Of a stretch of 64,000 bases of DNA, positions 26,301-41,300 are shown piece by piece (position 1 is the stretch's first letter; the number at the start of each line of letters is the position of its first letter). The translations under genes and the position numbers were made by a program. The DNA comes from Nematostella vectensis (Eukaryota > Cnidaria > Anthozoa > Actiniaria > Edwardsiidae). The DNA is taken from contig NC_064034.1 of assembly GCF_932526225.1 (NCBI RefSeq), positions 9,861,387 through 9,925,386 on the forward strand. The letters run 5' to 3'. The notes beneath the pieces were generated by a model. The model did no database searches. It saw only the letters and a list, made by a program, of their open reading frames with translations, and was not told the DNA's origin.

Positions 26301-29300
26301 GAAGTGAATGAACACAACTATCACCATTCCCATCCATCCATCCTTATGACTATCACTTGCTACCCCATATCATCATCTACATGATCATCATCGTCTGCAC
26401 CACTATCATCTACGTCGTTACCTCCTTAAAATCATTACAATTATCATCTGTTTCAAGATCGCTAGCTTACTCTTTCATCATAAATCACTTCAGTTGAAGG
26501 ATGTCAAAAACACCCGTATAGCCTTATACCATATAGCACATATTTTTACCTGCAAGAACTGATATCTGTTGTTGTGTTTTGCGGACCATGCGCCTCTGTA
26601 GCGGCCCTGCTTCTTGATGTGTAGTCTTGCGCGGTTTGCTCCATGATAGCGATCCCACACGGAGGATGCCCTGATTTGGCTGTGTCGGATATATCCATTT
26701 TGCATTCCGAGCGCGCGAAGCCTTGGCTTTATGATGCCTAACAAATTCACAAGAGGTCAGCATAACCAATAACGCGAGAACTTTAACACTTTTAAAACAC
26801 TCTTTGTTACGCAAAGGTAGACATACCAAACAGTGAGCAAGATTCAGTATTCTACTGTAATATCGCAGGAATAAAAAGTGCATTTCATAGTTAATAAATT
26901 GGTTTCATTGTGCATCGACGATGACGTTTTATTTCCACCAAGTATATAACAAGAGAGGCATTTAATGCAGTCCAATTTCATTAAGATATTGCTAAAAAAA
27001 TACGTAGATGTGAACCAATTTAAAATTCCACAAATTTTTAATACCCTAACTTTTAACTTAGAATCATGCGCATTGCGAGAGTTGTTACTCGATATTTGTG
27101 TCGAAGCGCCTTTAACGGATCTCAAATTGACTGACCTGTTCGGCGACCATAAAATCCAACCCTCATGGACATGTGACGATGCCAAGCCTTCGGGTAGATT
27201 CGGATGAAACGGGCTTTGATGAAGGGCAAGAAGTTATGGCCCACAACTGTATCTCGATCGGAGTTTCCAAGGAAGACCTTGAGAACAATCAACAATAATA
27301 ATTTGAAACAGATGTACGGAATATGCCATAGGAAGAGTACAAATGATAAAGAGGGCTCGTTAAAGCCACACGAGCAAGTACCCACGCGATTAAAGTAAAA
27401 ACGTTTCCTAAAAACTTTTCGGATAAAAATGGGTCCATTCTATATAGTTACCGGCAAAGTCAAAGGACGGATCAATCACGGTTTGGAAACCTTTTTAAGG
27501 TGTGGCGTCTTATAAAAACACTCTCATAACAGAGAATAATAGTGAATGATCTGTCTGTTGGGAATTTCGTAATTCAACTTTTCAGAATTGCACTACATTT
27601 GTAACAAACTTGTTTCCCTCGCAGCCGTCCTGGACGTCCTGGATCACTGGAGCTCAAGCGCCGCCTAGCGCGATGAGCAAAGAACGCCTGAGAGGCAAAA
27701 TATAGTGATAGAGCAGCTACTTGTGGAGCATACCTTGGTACGGCCGAATTGTGTATAAGGCTTGAAGCGTCTGCCGTCGTTAGAGTAGTAAACAGTGTAT
27801 CTCGTGACCCACTGATCAAGGTCCTGTCGACCTTGGGTGAGAACCTTCGTCAACACAGTCACGCTACCGAAGTTGAATTGGATCCACTGTCCGACAGCAT
27901 TTTTCTTGGACGACCATCCTCCGATTCGATGACCTCGTCGCTGTTAAAACGCAAGGTATAGGCAATCAGAATGGTTATCATAATGTCAGGATAGAAGAAA
28001 GATATCCAGTCGTTACTTGAACCAAAATCAAATCAATGTTTGGAATAAGGCATCCTAAGTAATTTCAGGAACAATGAATAACAAGTGAAATGGAATACGT
28101 TGAAATAAGTAAATTTTTAAATAAACATAAGTAATGTAAGTCGTGTCCTACGTACCACCGCGTAGAGTCGGGCATTCCAAGGGGCGTGGTTCCTGTCCCA
28201 CATGGAAGACGCCGTGATGTAGCCATTAGGGATCTTGCCATCAGCAACACCAATAGGCACTTTGCTAGGAGCTGTAAAGACAACAACGGGAAGCCTTCAA
28301 GAATGTCGATCAACCACTCCTTGGTTATTGTTTATTGAAAATATAACGGTTCATTTGTTGGAAAAATTCAAAATACCATTTCATAATGGAAGTCTGATGG
28401 TTTATCAACGGCATTTGATGGTGTGTTTCTCAGTTACTTTGTTTGAGTCGAATACACCAAAACAAACATTCTTCATTACGCCGCATGCGTCACGAATTTG
28501 TACTTCCATTGTTAGAAATCATCAACAAACGACACTTGTATGTACTCACAGATGGGTTGTCCGTAGAGTTCAAGTCTGAGCGCAATCGAGTTGACCCATC
28601 GTCTTGGATACACTCGTACATAGCGACCTCGGATCGCGGGACTGAATACATTTTCGACGATCGTGTTGGAGTCTCTGTTGCCGTTGAAAAACTGTAATTA
28701 TAAATACAAAATAGTGATTTTCTTGATGCAGTACGTTGCTGAAATAAACAAGGTAGCAAGCTTGCAGACGGACGGAGGAAGACTGATGGACGTTTGTATT
28801 GATAGACAGACTGACAGACAGACGAACGGATGGATGGACGGACAGACAGATGCTGAGATACACAGGCAAGGAAGCAAGAAGTCACGCATGCAAGCAAGCG
28901 AACAGAGAGGCTGACGGAAAGATATAGAAGGTTTTACACGTTATTTTTTCAAAGATCATCATTCCATCACTCTAGGTATTGCACATACCTTGTGGTAGTA
29001 AATCCATCGGAGTCTGTCTTGGCTGTACCTCACCACATACCTCGTCACGTACTGTTTGGCGTTGTGTCGTCCTTGGGTGGCGATCATCACTACCTTGAAT
29101 GGACGTCGCAAATCGACCTCGATCCACTGACGGCGGTTCATTTTGCGAGGTACCCAGCAGCCGACATTGCGACCGCGCTTCTTGTTGTGAAGACGAGCCT
29201 GCGATGGGCCGTGGAAGCGGTTGTAGACGGTGGATGCGCGGAATGCCTTATTTGGTATGGCACCACTGGATATACCTACAGGTTTAACTCGTACTTGTTT

Positions 29301-32300
29301 TCCTACGGTCAGATAAATTAAAGTTATTGGATATACAGGTCATCAATCAATTTTATTAAAATTATTCATCACAAACATTTTTACACTATTATTATAACTA
29401 TTACTTTATCAATCTTGTGTAACCAGGTAAAGGAAGCTAGGAGACGCGTGTACATACCTAGTCGGATACCATAAAGCTCAGCACGCAAAGCGATAGTTCC
29501 TCGCCAAGTGTGCGGGTGAATACGAACATAGCGGCACAGCAAAGCGCGGCGAAACTTGTTCTTCACAATAGTGTTCTTGTCCCTGTTGCCACGGAATACC
29601 TGTGGAAGGAGGGCAGCAAATATGGACGATAAGACTTTGCAAACTTCTTAAAAAATGAACAAGGCTCAATTTAATTTTTGAGCAGATGTGCGTAGTCAGA
29701 TAAAGTGCGCGCGTACACTCGTTTGCAAATGGTTTCTCTTGCTTGCTCATGCGCGGTAGCGGATTCAAGTGTATGCATGGGGTAGGTCTATTGATCTCTG
29801 ATTGGTTGGAAGTTTTAAGACATAATTGTCCAAGACGTGTTTCGCCAAGATAACGTATTTTTACCAACAATAGGGAACTTAAGCAAACATGCTTCTTGAC
29901 GACAGACGGAGACCGAAGTTGATAATTATTGAGCTTGTAGCTACCGCATCACTGACAGATTTCATATGTAAGACTGCGTGGTAGAACAAATACTTCTTCT
30001 TTTATTGTGTTGGAACAAAAACTTAACAAAGGACCAGAACGCTAAACGCCAGCTGCCGTCTGTCTTTCCGTTATGCTGGTATTGTTTGGGATTTTATGAA
30101 GGCGAACAATTTGAAACAATCGAATTTACCTTGACGGACCGTCCTCTCCTGTACCACTTCCATTGAACGCCATCTTTACTGTACATCACCTTGTAACTCT
30201 TAACCCACTGTGGGCAGCAATCAGACCGACCCTGCGTTGCCACGGCAACAACTCGAGCCTGGCTACCGATATCAATTTGGAACCACTGTTTGCGGTTGGC
30301 GTGTCGGACCGCCCACGCACCGATACCCGCCCGAGTGCGGCCGATGTTAAGCCGACCGCGATTCGCGCTGTGTCTAGCGTCAAATATTGACGAAGCCGTC
30401 AGGAAACCGTTAGGGATGCGTCTGTCCTCAACACCAAGCGCAAGGCGGGATAACGCTGGAGAGAAACATAGAAATCAGGTCAGGATTAAGATGCCATACA
30501 GGTGATAAAACTTAATTTAGATTAAATAAAATAACGTTTTGTTAAACGAAACAAACCAAAACATTCCAGGCTGGCATACATCCTTTTTTAGAACATTAAT
30601 AGATTTTGGCTTGAGATTCCGTTTCTAATGGAACCTCCACAAATCATGAACGAGTTTGACTAAACATGTTTGTAATGAAAACTGAGGCTCGACGTTGCTA
30701 ATCGTCATCTTAAGTTCGTATTACTCACTTGCAGGGAAGCCGTAGAGCTCGAATCTTAGTGAGATGTGAGCGTGCCAGCTTACAGGATGGATACGGACGA
30801 ACAGAGCCTTGATCGGCGGGTTGAACGTGTTGTACGTGATGCTGTTGCGATTCTTGTTTCCACGGAATATCTTGTAACAAACATACGAAGGTTATAAGTA
30901 CCATTGGACAAAAACAGGCGCGTTTCCAGGATTGGCCGAGGGGAGGTGCGCAGTCATATGTATCATATGGAAACACATTTGAAAATTCCTTTATAAGGAA
31001 TGATCCACTTTTTGGCCGGGAGAGGGGGGGGGGTGCGCACCTGAAAAGCATCCAATTTTAAGATTCCCTTAGACTAATTAATCTACTAAGACTAAATTCA
31101 AAGGTTGAAATGATGTATAATTGTATTGAAATGAGAATTAACAAGACGATTGTGTAATTTTAATACACAACAACCACCGCGAAAGAGCACTCACCTTGCG
31201 TTTCCCTTTGACCTTATAAGGAACAAACTGTACGCCGTTGACACTGAAAGTGACGTAGTAGCTCTTCACCCATTGGTTCGCGTCTTGTCGTCCCTGAGTG
31301 GCAATGTTCGTCACAGTCTTGGGTCGTGGGAAGTACACCTGGATCCACTGGTAACGGTTATTGGTACGCGCTGACCATGCACCGATGCGCGATCCATGAC
31401 GGCGCGCGTTTAGACGGCCGCGGTTTGCGCCGTGATTGCGATCCCAGCGACTGGACGCGCTCAGGTGACGGTTCGGCACTCGGCGCCGGTTTTGGATGCC
31501 TAGTGGTCGCATGCGACGGCGATAGGCTGAAAACGACAAAACCAAGTGAAGTTCTTCTGAATTTTTGTCCTCCATCCAAAAAAAAAAATTGCCATAACGA
31601 TTAAAAAACGTTGAGCATAAAATCTCTTGTTGCCATTATAATGTTTTTTTTTTTTACATTAGCCGTAATTATTAAAAAGAATTTTATTCTAAAAAAATAC
31701 TCCTGCAGCATTTGGTATACTGTTTATTTTTTTTCCGAGAAAAAAAAACACGCTTTCACCGAACCCCCCTGCTCCTCACGTACTTACCGACTCTCTTGCC
31801 GTAGAGCTCAACTCTCATAGAAGGATGACTGTGCCAGCGTACCGGGTTGATGCGTACGTAGCGAGCGCGGATGGAAGGAACTAGGCGATGGAACACCTCG
31901 CTGTTCCTGTTGTTATTTGCCGGGAAGATCTGAAAGGAAGCAGACAGTGTTATTTTCACTATGAGGATTTTTTTCCTTAGTCCCTAATGGATAACCTATT
32001 TTTAGTTAAACAGGAAAGCGCAAGAGTGCTTGGGAATAGAGATCAAGTCAATGTTTCTCTACGTTGTCAAAATTATATCTTTCTATCTTCTTCTTCACCC
32101 ATAATTGCGATGACCGTCTTACCACACTAGCTTAATAATGGAATAATCATTAAAATTGAAATTATGAGAATCAAAATTAACTTTAAGAAAATGAATTAAA
32201 AAATGTTGAAGATCATTGTTGAAGATCAGTCCATCATTGCCCGCTGCCACCCAAAATACTGTATCTAGGTACAATACCTTCACCCTTATCTAGGTAACAT

Positions 32301-35300
32301 ACCTTCACCCTTATCTAGGTAACATACCTTCACCCTTATCTAGGTAACATACCTTCACCCTTATCTAGGTAACAAACCTTCACCCTTATCTAGGTAACAT
32401 ACCTTCACCCTTATCTAGGTAACATACCTTCACCCTTATCTAGGTAACATACCTTTACCCTTATCTAGGTAACATACCTCCAACCTTATCTAGGTAACAT
32501 ACCTTTACCCTTATCTAGGTAACATACCTCCAACCTTATCTAGGTAACATACCTTTACCCTTATCTAGGTAACATACCTCCAACCTTATCTAGGTAACAT
32601 ACCTTCACCCTTATCTAGGTAACATACCTTCACTTTTAACTGGTTAACATACCTTCACCCTTATCTGGGTAACATACCTTCACCCTTATCTAGATAACAT
32701 ACCTTCACCCTTCCACCTGAGCGGTACGGCACAAACTTCCTGCCATTAATGCTATAGTAAACGCGGTATTGCGTCACCCATTGATTAACGTCTGAGCGAC
32801 CCTGAGTCAGAACTCCCGTGATTCGTGTCGCGCGTTTGAGTGACACTTGAATCCACTGCTTTTTGTCAGTCTTCTTGGCCGCCCAGCCTCCGCGGTCACG
32901 TCCACGTCTGACCGTGTTCAGTCGGCCCAGGCATGCGCGGTGGTGTCGGTCCCATTGGCTAGATGCGGTCAGCTGACTACATTTGATTTTCTTGTCTTCA
33001 ACGCCGAGCGGAACAGCGTTTGATGCTATTCAAAAAGGAATGTTCAATGTTTTAACAATATTTTGTCATTTGAAAAAGTTATTTCTATCGTAGACCATGT
33101 CCTTTAAGTGATTGATGCCTTACCTGCAGGATATCCATAAAGCTCAATCCTCATGGCGATGTGATTCACCCAAGAGACAGGGTACACGCGGACGTATCTA
33201 GCCGTGATGCGGGGACTAAATGCATTCTCCTTTACCGAGTACTGGTCGTAATTACCAATGAAAACCTGCCAATATAACAATTACCAGTCATCTAACAATA
33301 CTACAAAAGGTAACAAGTGAGGATATTCGTGACATCTTGAGGTCAGCGCTGTTATTAAACGTTTGAGATATTTCTTTATGACTAAAGGTAGACCGGTACC
33401 GCTATGGAGCTCGTCCTGGGAATAAGGGCATGAGCCCTAGGCTATATGTTCATCTAAATTGAAAGCTCAACGTCGAGTATTACGGAGTATGTTCTAAGGC
33501 AATTTTGCAGCGTGGTTGCCAGTCCTCAAACACACACAAAAAAATACACTTATAAAAAATAACGTTGTCAGTGCAAACGGCAAATGGCGATTTTCAAATG
33601 GCAGTTCTTTGATAAAAAAAATTCCAAGGAACTCGTCAACCTTTCTACTGAATGAAGGAAAATGTGGATAATTCCTGCGATTATATTACTTATCATCTTT
33701 ATTCTTACAAATAATTATAACCATAAACAGTGATTGGCCTTAGAACTGCCATTTGCACTGACGTTTATTGAAATAGGTGTATAAACACAATCTAAACCGT
33801 ACTCTCAAAAATAACGAGCCAACCCAACGGCGGTGGACTTAAAGGCGTACCTTTGGTCTTCCACGTTTCTTGTAGAACGTCCAGAAGATTCCATCCGCAC
33901 TCTTCCTGATCTTGTAGCGCGTCACGTATTGCCTGACTCTGCCACAGCCTTGAGTCGCTATCTTGACGACCTGCTTGGGCTTGCCTAGATCCACCTGTAG
34001 CCACTGTTTCCTGTTGTTGTGCCTGGCAGCCCAACACCCAGCCATACGGCCCTTCTTCTTGTTATGAAGTCTGGCCAGGAAGGGTGCAAGGTACTTGTTC
34101 CATTTGGATGACGCAGTTAAAGCACGGTTGGGGATCCGTCGGGATTGAACTCCTAATGCACGGGCTTTTGGCTTAGGTACTGAACCAAATAAAAACACAT
34201 ACTTAAGAAAAGTTTCGCCCCTCTACCCTTCCTTTAAATCTATTTCCTTTTTGGTTATTTTACAAAATAGCCCCTATCGACTAGAGTCATCAAGCACGAA
34301 TCTTCCGTTTTCCTCGACTGGCCTCGAGTCCTCGTATTCCCTTCCCTTATGGCCTCTAGTCCTCGTTTTCTCTTCCCTTATGGCCTTTAATAGCCCCTAT
34401 CGACAAAAGTCATCAAGCACAAAACTTCCGTTTTCCTCGACTGGCCTCGAGTCCTCGTTTTCCCTTCTCTTATGGCTTCTAGTCCTCGTTTTCTCTTCCC
34501 TTATGGCCTTCATTCCTCATTTTCCTTACCTGTCCTTTGTCCGTAGAGCTCGACCCTCATGGAGATATGAGCGAACCAAGACTTGGGATAGAATCGTACA
34601 TAGCGGCCGCGAATGGCAGGGACAAGGGGATGTTTCACGACTGAGTTCCTGTCCTTGTTTCCTCGGAAGATCTAGAGAACAAGACGGCAGGCAAAACAAA
34701 ATGAGCTGTTAGAAGAGCAATGGGTAGGCGGTATATTAAATACAAGAAGGTATGAATTACAATAAACAGACGTTGAGTCATTAACATATGAACTTCGAAA
34801 TTACTATAATGATGAGAGTTGCGGTTAGACGAGACTGTGTGTGGTCATGTGAGTTTATTGGCTCTCTGAGGCGATGTAAGTGTATAGACTCTCTGAGGAC
34901 ATGTAAGAGTATTGGCTCTCTGAGGTCATGTAAGTGCATTGACTCTCTGAGGTCATGTAAGAGTATTGGCTCTCTGAGGTCATGTAAGTGCATTGACTCT
35001 CTGAGGTCATGTAAGAGTATTGACTCTTTGAGGACATGTAAGTGTATTTGCACTCTGAGGACAAGTATCGTAGCGTATTGGCTCTATTCACTCGTACCTT
35101 GACACGCCGCCGTACCCGGTAGGTCGTAAACCTGATGCCGCTACGACTGTAGGCAAGCACGTAAGAGGTGACCCACTGCTTGAGAGCCTGTCTTCCTTGG
35201 GTCGCCACGCCAGTCACCTTGGCCTGGACACCGATGTCAACCTGTAGCCATTGTGCACGGTTGTTATGTCGTGCAGACCACGCTCCGATGCGTTTGCCTT

Positions 35301-38300
35301 GGCGACAGAGCAAGAGTCTGCCCCTGTGTGGACCATGATTAGTGTCCCAGCTCGAGGAAGCTTGTATGGCGCTATTGGGGATTCTGTAGTCTGTAACTCC
35401 GAGGCCAACCCGACCACCAGCTGAACAGGCAAGAGGAGAATGCGGAGATAAGGGAAGGACTGAATCATTGGTACTAATAATGAATAATGGACGTCTAATA
35501 AAGGACATCAAGCGTGGGCGATACCTGATTAATTTGGGGAGTGTCCTCACAGACAGAAACGGTACTCTTATAGTGATTTATTTTCACAACCCAATACGAG
35601 AACGGTCACTCACCCATTCTATGTCCGTAGAGCTCGATTCTCATGGAAATATGCGACGCCCAGGCGGTAGGGTGCACACGCACCACTCGCGCAACGATTC
35701 CTGGTCTAAGATTGTGATCGACCACTGCATTCCTGTCTACGTTTGCTCGGAACACCTGAAAGAACGAGTTATTTCACACATCAACTTGAAGACATGCCAA
35801 ATAACTGAAATCACATATTTGCTTTTATTAACGCGATGGAACCTTTTTTAAAACAAAATCGAAATTCGGCTGTTGTCACTAGGGCATCCGACATTACCTT
35901 CTTGCATTTATAAGGCACAAAGAACACCCCATCCAGACTGTACGTAAGGTAGTAGCGAGTGACCCACTGGTTAGCATCACGTCGGCCTTGGGTAGCGATC
36001 CGGTTCACCTTCTTCACCTTACCAAGGTCCACTTGTAGCCACTGGTACTTGTTGTTTACTCGCGCAGACCACGAACCGCCATAAGGTCGCTTGAAGCGTT
36101 TTTGGAGACGTGCCAGCCATGGTGCAAGATGAGGACTCCATGTGCTTGATGCTGTGATGGCTCTGTTAGGAATCTTACCACTGCGTATACCGAGTGCACG
36201 GTGCGTGGCACCAACTGTGAAAAAAAAAAAACGTACTGAGTTCAGTGGAACCACGAAAACTCGAGCTCCTACCCCAACCCTACCTCCCCGCTAACTCAAG
36301 CTAACACCGAGTGTCCTAGAGTTTCTAAAACTCTCCTTTGTTCGAGTTAAAGACATTCGACAACATTCAAAGCATTCTTTTAAAATCGAAGAGTAAGGCC
36401 CTAATAGTATGTAAAGTATCAATTGCATGCAACTAACTTCAGAAAGTTGTAACAGGGTAGAATTAAGTAGTTGTAGATTTAGGATTGTTATTGGTTGAAA
36501 AAAAAACTGACATCAGTCTATGATTCCAGTTTAGTTAATAAACATTTCTGCGCTCTACCTTTGGTCCATGTGACTCTGCTGACAAGAGGTACACACTTGT
36601 GGCGTCTATTTCTCGGATTTGCCTCGTTCTTGGCGTAACAGATTCCTTTAATGATGCAGTTGTCATTCTAGAACAAAAACAAATACCATCACACATCCCA
36701 TATTCTCTTACGCTATTGACTTTTTCGTTTAACATGTCGGGAAAGAAGTATTGTTGTGCTAATTGTTCTAGGATGATGCGATGTAGATGTTTTGAAGCTG
36801 GCCTCAACACTTTCCCCGCACATCACTTATTGTAATTCAAATCAGCAGGCTTCAACACTTTCACCTCATTTTTTTTATTTTGTAAAACGCAATGCCGGGC
36901 ACATCACTCGTTGTAATTCACATTAATGCAGGAGTTGGGAGGTACATTTTCAAAGTCGATGACGACATCATAGTCGTAGCACCATAACGCAAGCAACGTT
37001 GGTCGATGCTAGCCCTGTTTGACAACTCCCACTACGTTAGGGTTTTTAAACCAGGATTGGTAGATTTTTTTAATACTGACCTTGGGTAAACAGACGCCGT
37101 CTCCGCGGCACCTATGACAGGCTGAGTCGTAAATCGTGAGCTTCATTCGGTTGCTGGTTAGAACCCCGTTGTTTGAAGTGCCAATCTTGAACCTAAGGGG
37201 TAAGCCACGGAGCTTACGACGCCTTATGGTGATTGGTAGGCGACAGCGAACCTCGCGGAAACTCATCTGATGACCACGGCTCTTTACCTCTGTGCCAATG
37301 CCGTGCCAGCGACGCCTACCGCGTAGCTAAATAAAAAAATAAAGACCACGTATCGGTTACCAACGGATAAGTACTCAGAGAGTAATGTTAATAATCTATT
37401 TATGTATGAATTAGACAAAGATTACTCAAAGTAAACTGCATGTCTTTGTTAACAACATGTATATTACGATCCAATTTTGTTAGGAACCTATGTAATGTTA
37501 TCGCCATTTTTCACTAAAAAGATTTCCTTCTTTTATTCGGCTAAAATAGAAATCAAGATATACTCACCACTGCTTTCTGTATGTGACACCGCAGACCCTT
37601 TCCATAGAATCCAAATCCATAAACACTCTCAAATTGGCATGATCGACTGCGCACATCGCATAAGCCCTTCGACTGGACTCCGTCCAGCTTTGGTGCTCGC
37701 CTGAGGTTGATGCTGCAGTCAGACCCGGCCCATCCTCCTCGGCACTTACACGTGTTCTTCACGCACCGACCGCGACCGCTACACTGGTTCGGACAGAGGC
37801 CTTCTACCTTACCAGGCTTGGGTTTACCATTCTTGTCAGTGTTCTTGGGGTCTTTGAGGAAGGCCTCTTTGCAAGACTCTTGGAGACTCGAAAGAGAGGA
37901 CCGGACCATGCTTAGCTTTCCAGTAACCTTGGTGCATGAAGAAGGAGAATTAGTGTCGAGAAAAATAAAAATGCTTTGAGATTAGCTTTCACATGGCTTG
38001 TCTACGATTATAATGTTGATGGTAATACGACGATTATGGTGATGATAATGATGATGTCAATGACGATGGTGATAAGGTGATGTTGATAGTGATGATGATA
38101 ATGATGATGACGATGACGATGGTGATATGATGATGATGATAATGATAGTGATGATGAAGATGACGAAAATAATGATGACAAACACCTTTCATACCTTAAT
38201 ATCAAGCATGCATTCCTTGATTGGGTTTCTTTCTTTGGGCAGATACTTCCTGCACTTCTTTATAACCACACCAAGGACCTTCTTGCAATGATTGTACGCC

Positions 38301-41300
38301 TTCTTCCTGGTGATACCAGTGTCAGTCGGCCAGGAAGGTACCTTGAACTTGGTCTTCGGTGGTTTGAACACGTAGTTGATGGAGTCGGGGTCATAGTCTT
38401 TCCTGTCTCCTTTACCTGGCTTTTTAGGGTGTGGTGGAACATAGATAGGCTTGATTGGTTTTCCGCCTTGTTCAAGTTCTGGTGCAGGTCTCACGTCGCA
38501 TGTGTTACCGCGTCTGCCCTTGATCTTGCTGCACAGGCAAGCAGGCACTGGTCCTGCAGCTCTACCCGTGTCCACTTTGGGAGGGAGTCTCTCGAATAAC
38601 GATTTGCCGTTAGGAATCCTGAAATATTATACGAAGTCACAAGACAAAATCTCATGTTAAATGAGAATACAACAATTAAAAGTGATTCATGGACCAACAA
38701 GGTACATGGTACATGAAAATTACCAGTTTTCATTGACTGTTTTTTAACTAACTTAAAGAAAGCCATTTTATGCTCTCGCTCAACGCCAATTGACTCAAAG
38801 AATCCATTTCCATCGGCTAATTCAAGCGAGTAACCAAGATATTTTCAATCAAATATCGTCAAAATATCATTCGTTGTTTATTATGTTGATGTTTCCTTGC
38901 GAAAAAAAAAAAACGTTTTTTCAACCATAAACAATAATATAAGAGCGGCTGATCGTCATTCTTTAAACTGACTTGCGCTGTTTCACAACCCTTGTCTGAA
39001 TGTAGACAAGGAGTGACTGAGTAGACTGAACTGAGACATAAGGAATGTGACACGTACTTGAATCTGTTGGCGTACGCGTAAGGTGGATTTCTAGCGTCGT
39101 CTCCCTTGTTGCCATTATTATTTCCACAAAGACCAACGACACCATTTCTATCTTGCCCCGGTACGGACACGTAGACGTTCATGCCCCAGTATTGGCTGTG
39201 GACATTGACAACAGCTCCAGACTTCATTGTCACCTACAGAAGAGATGATGATGAAAGATGAGCAAATAGCGACAAATTGGTAAAGACATTTTGTTCGGGC
39301 AACGACATCACTTACAATTTTCAAAACTTATGTGCTAATTCACTTTACAACATCCGTCATCTAAGTTTAAATTTCTCAACAGAAATGCATAATTGTGCTG
39401 TGGGTTGGTTACCGTTTACTGTAAAGGCGTGTCGGACGCCATTCCAGTGCAAAAAGGTTTTTATTTACGGAAGCAGTAATGTGGTAGCAATCCTATTTAG
39501 ATTAGGACTGTTGCCACGATCATTGGTTATCATAGATAATGGAGGACCATTAGATAAAAAACTTACCAGGTCCTAATCCAGCCCTTATTTAGAACAAACG
39601 TCTAGATAACGGTATGTCTTACTCGATCAAACCTTTCAGTATCTTTACCTTGTATCGGGTGTTTTGCCCGGAAGAGAAGGTATTTGTCTTAATACGATCC
39701 CCGAGTGGCTGCTTGGATCGTTGGATGTATCGAGGCGAAGTGCGGCGCCATGGTCCATTACACATGTCTATCACCACAACATCGTTATTCTCGCGAATAG
39801 CAACACCACAATTACATACCACACGCCAGCACGGCCAGATACGAGTTTGAACCTAGAGAGAGGAGAACAACGAATTTGAGTAACCACTAGCATGGCCAAA
39901 CACTAGCATGGCCAGACACAAACTAGCAAGGCCAGACACGAGTATGAACCTTGAACGGGGAGAACAAGGAATTTGAGTAACCACAAACTAGCATGGCCAG
40001 ATACGAGTATGATTCTGGAACGGGGAGAACAAGGAATTTGAGGAACCACAAACTAGAATGGCCAGACACGAGTATGAACCTTGAACGGGGAGAACAAAAA
40101 CGGATCTGAGATAAACACTCGAAACACGACAACCACACAGTAAAACGGATCCAAATGGGATGTCACAAAAAGCGGTGAAAGATAATTAAACTTCTTAAAA
40201 AAGAAAAATACCAAGTGCGAGTAAGCATTCATTTGCATTGTCTGACTTTGAAGAAGAGTTGCGATATTTTCGATTGAATTTGGCAAATAAGGCACGGGAT
40301 TGTATTTCGATATTGGGTTGAAACAATAACAAAGGTATGGCTGAAAGGGGATCTTTAAAATGTAGGACTTTACCTCGAAGTGTCGTCGGGTGCTCTTAAC
40401 TAGAGTGTATGTTCCAGGGTTCCTCAGGATGTCGTAATATCTAAACAAGGATATTCATCAATTATTGGAGAGTATGAACCTGCTTTTCATAAAGTAATTT
40501 GAATTGAAGTTAAAAAGAGTTTATTCATAAGCTACTTACGAGCCATCAAAAGTTCTGTAATGCGGATCGCCATTTGCGTGACACGATTTAGAGCCTCCGG
40601 TGATTGCAACCATCTAAACGAAGAATAGTAAAGTAGGAATATCAAAACCACATTATCATCATGATAATGTTAGTCGCCGCTACCATCATCATAACCATCA
40701 CCATTACCATAACTATCATCATCAGCAACACCATTATTACAACCATCATCATAATAGCCATCATCATCATAACCATCATCATCAGGCTCACCAATATTAT
40801 AACCATCATAACCATATCACCATTATTATATCCATCACCATCACCATAATTATAACCATCATCAGCAGCATCACCATCACCATAATTATAACCATAACCA
40901 TTATTATAACCATCACCATCACCATCAACATTATTATAACCATCATCTGCAGCATCACCATCACCATTATTATAACCATCACCATCACCATTATTATAGC
41001 CATCACCATCACCACCACCATGACCATGACCATCACCATGACCATCACCATTATTATAACCATCATTATCAGCATCACCAGCATCCCCATTATTATAACC
41101 ATCACCATTATTATATCCATCACCATCACCATTATTGTAACCATCACCATCACCATTATTGTAACCATCACCATCACCATTGTTATAACCATCACCATCA
41201 CCATTATTATATCCATCATCCGCAGCATCACCATCACCAAATAATCGCAAACAACAGCAACAATGTAATTATCACCATCATTGCAAAATCAACAAAAACA

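Noticed and set aside
40642-41250. Minus-strand ORF encoding [10 protein letters not shown] repeats
   Set aside because: Pure microsatellite translation in the intron before the VWD domain. No splice or phase support.
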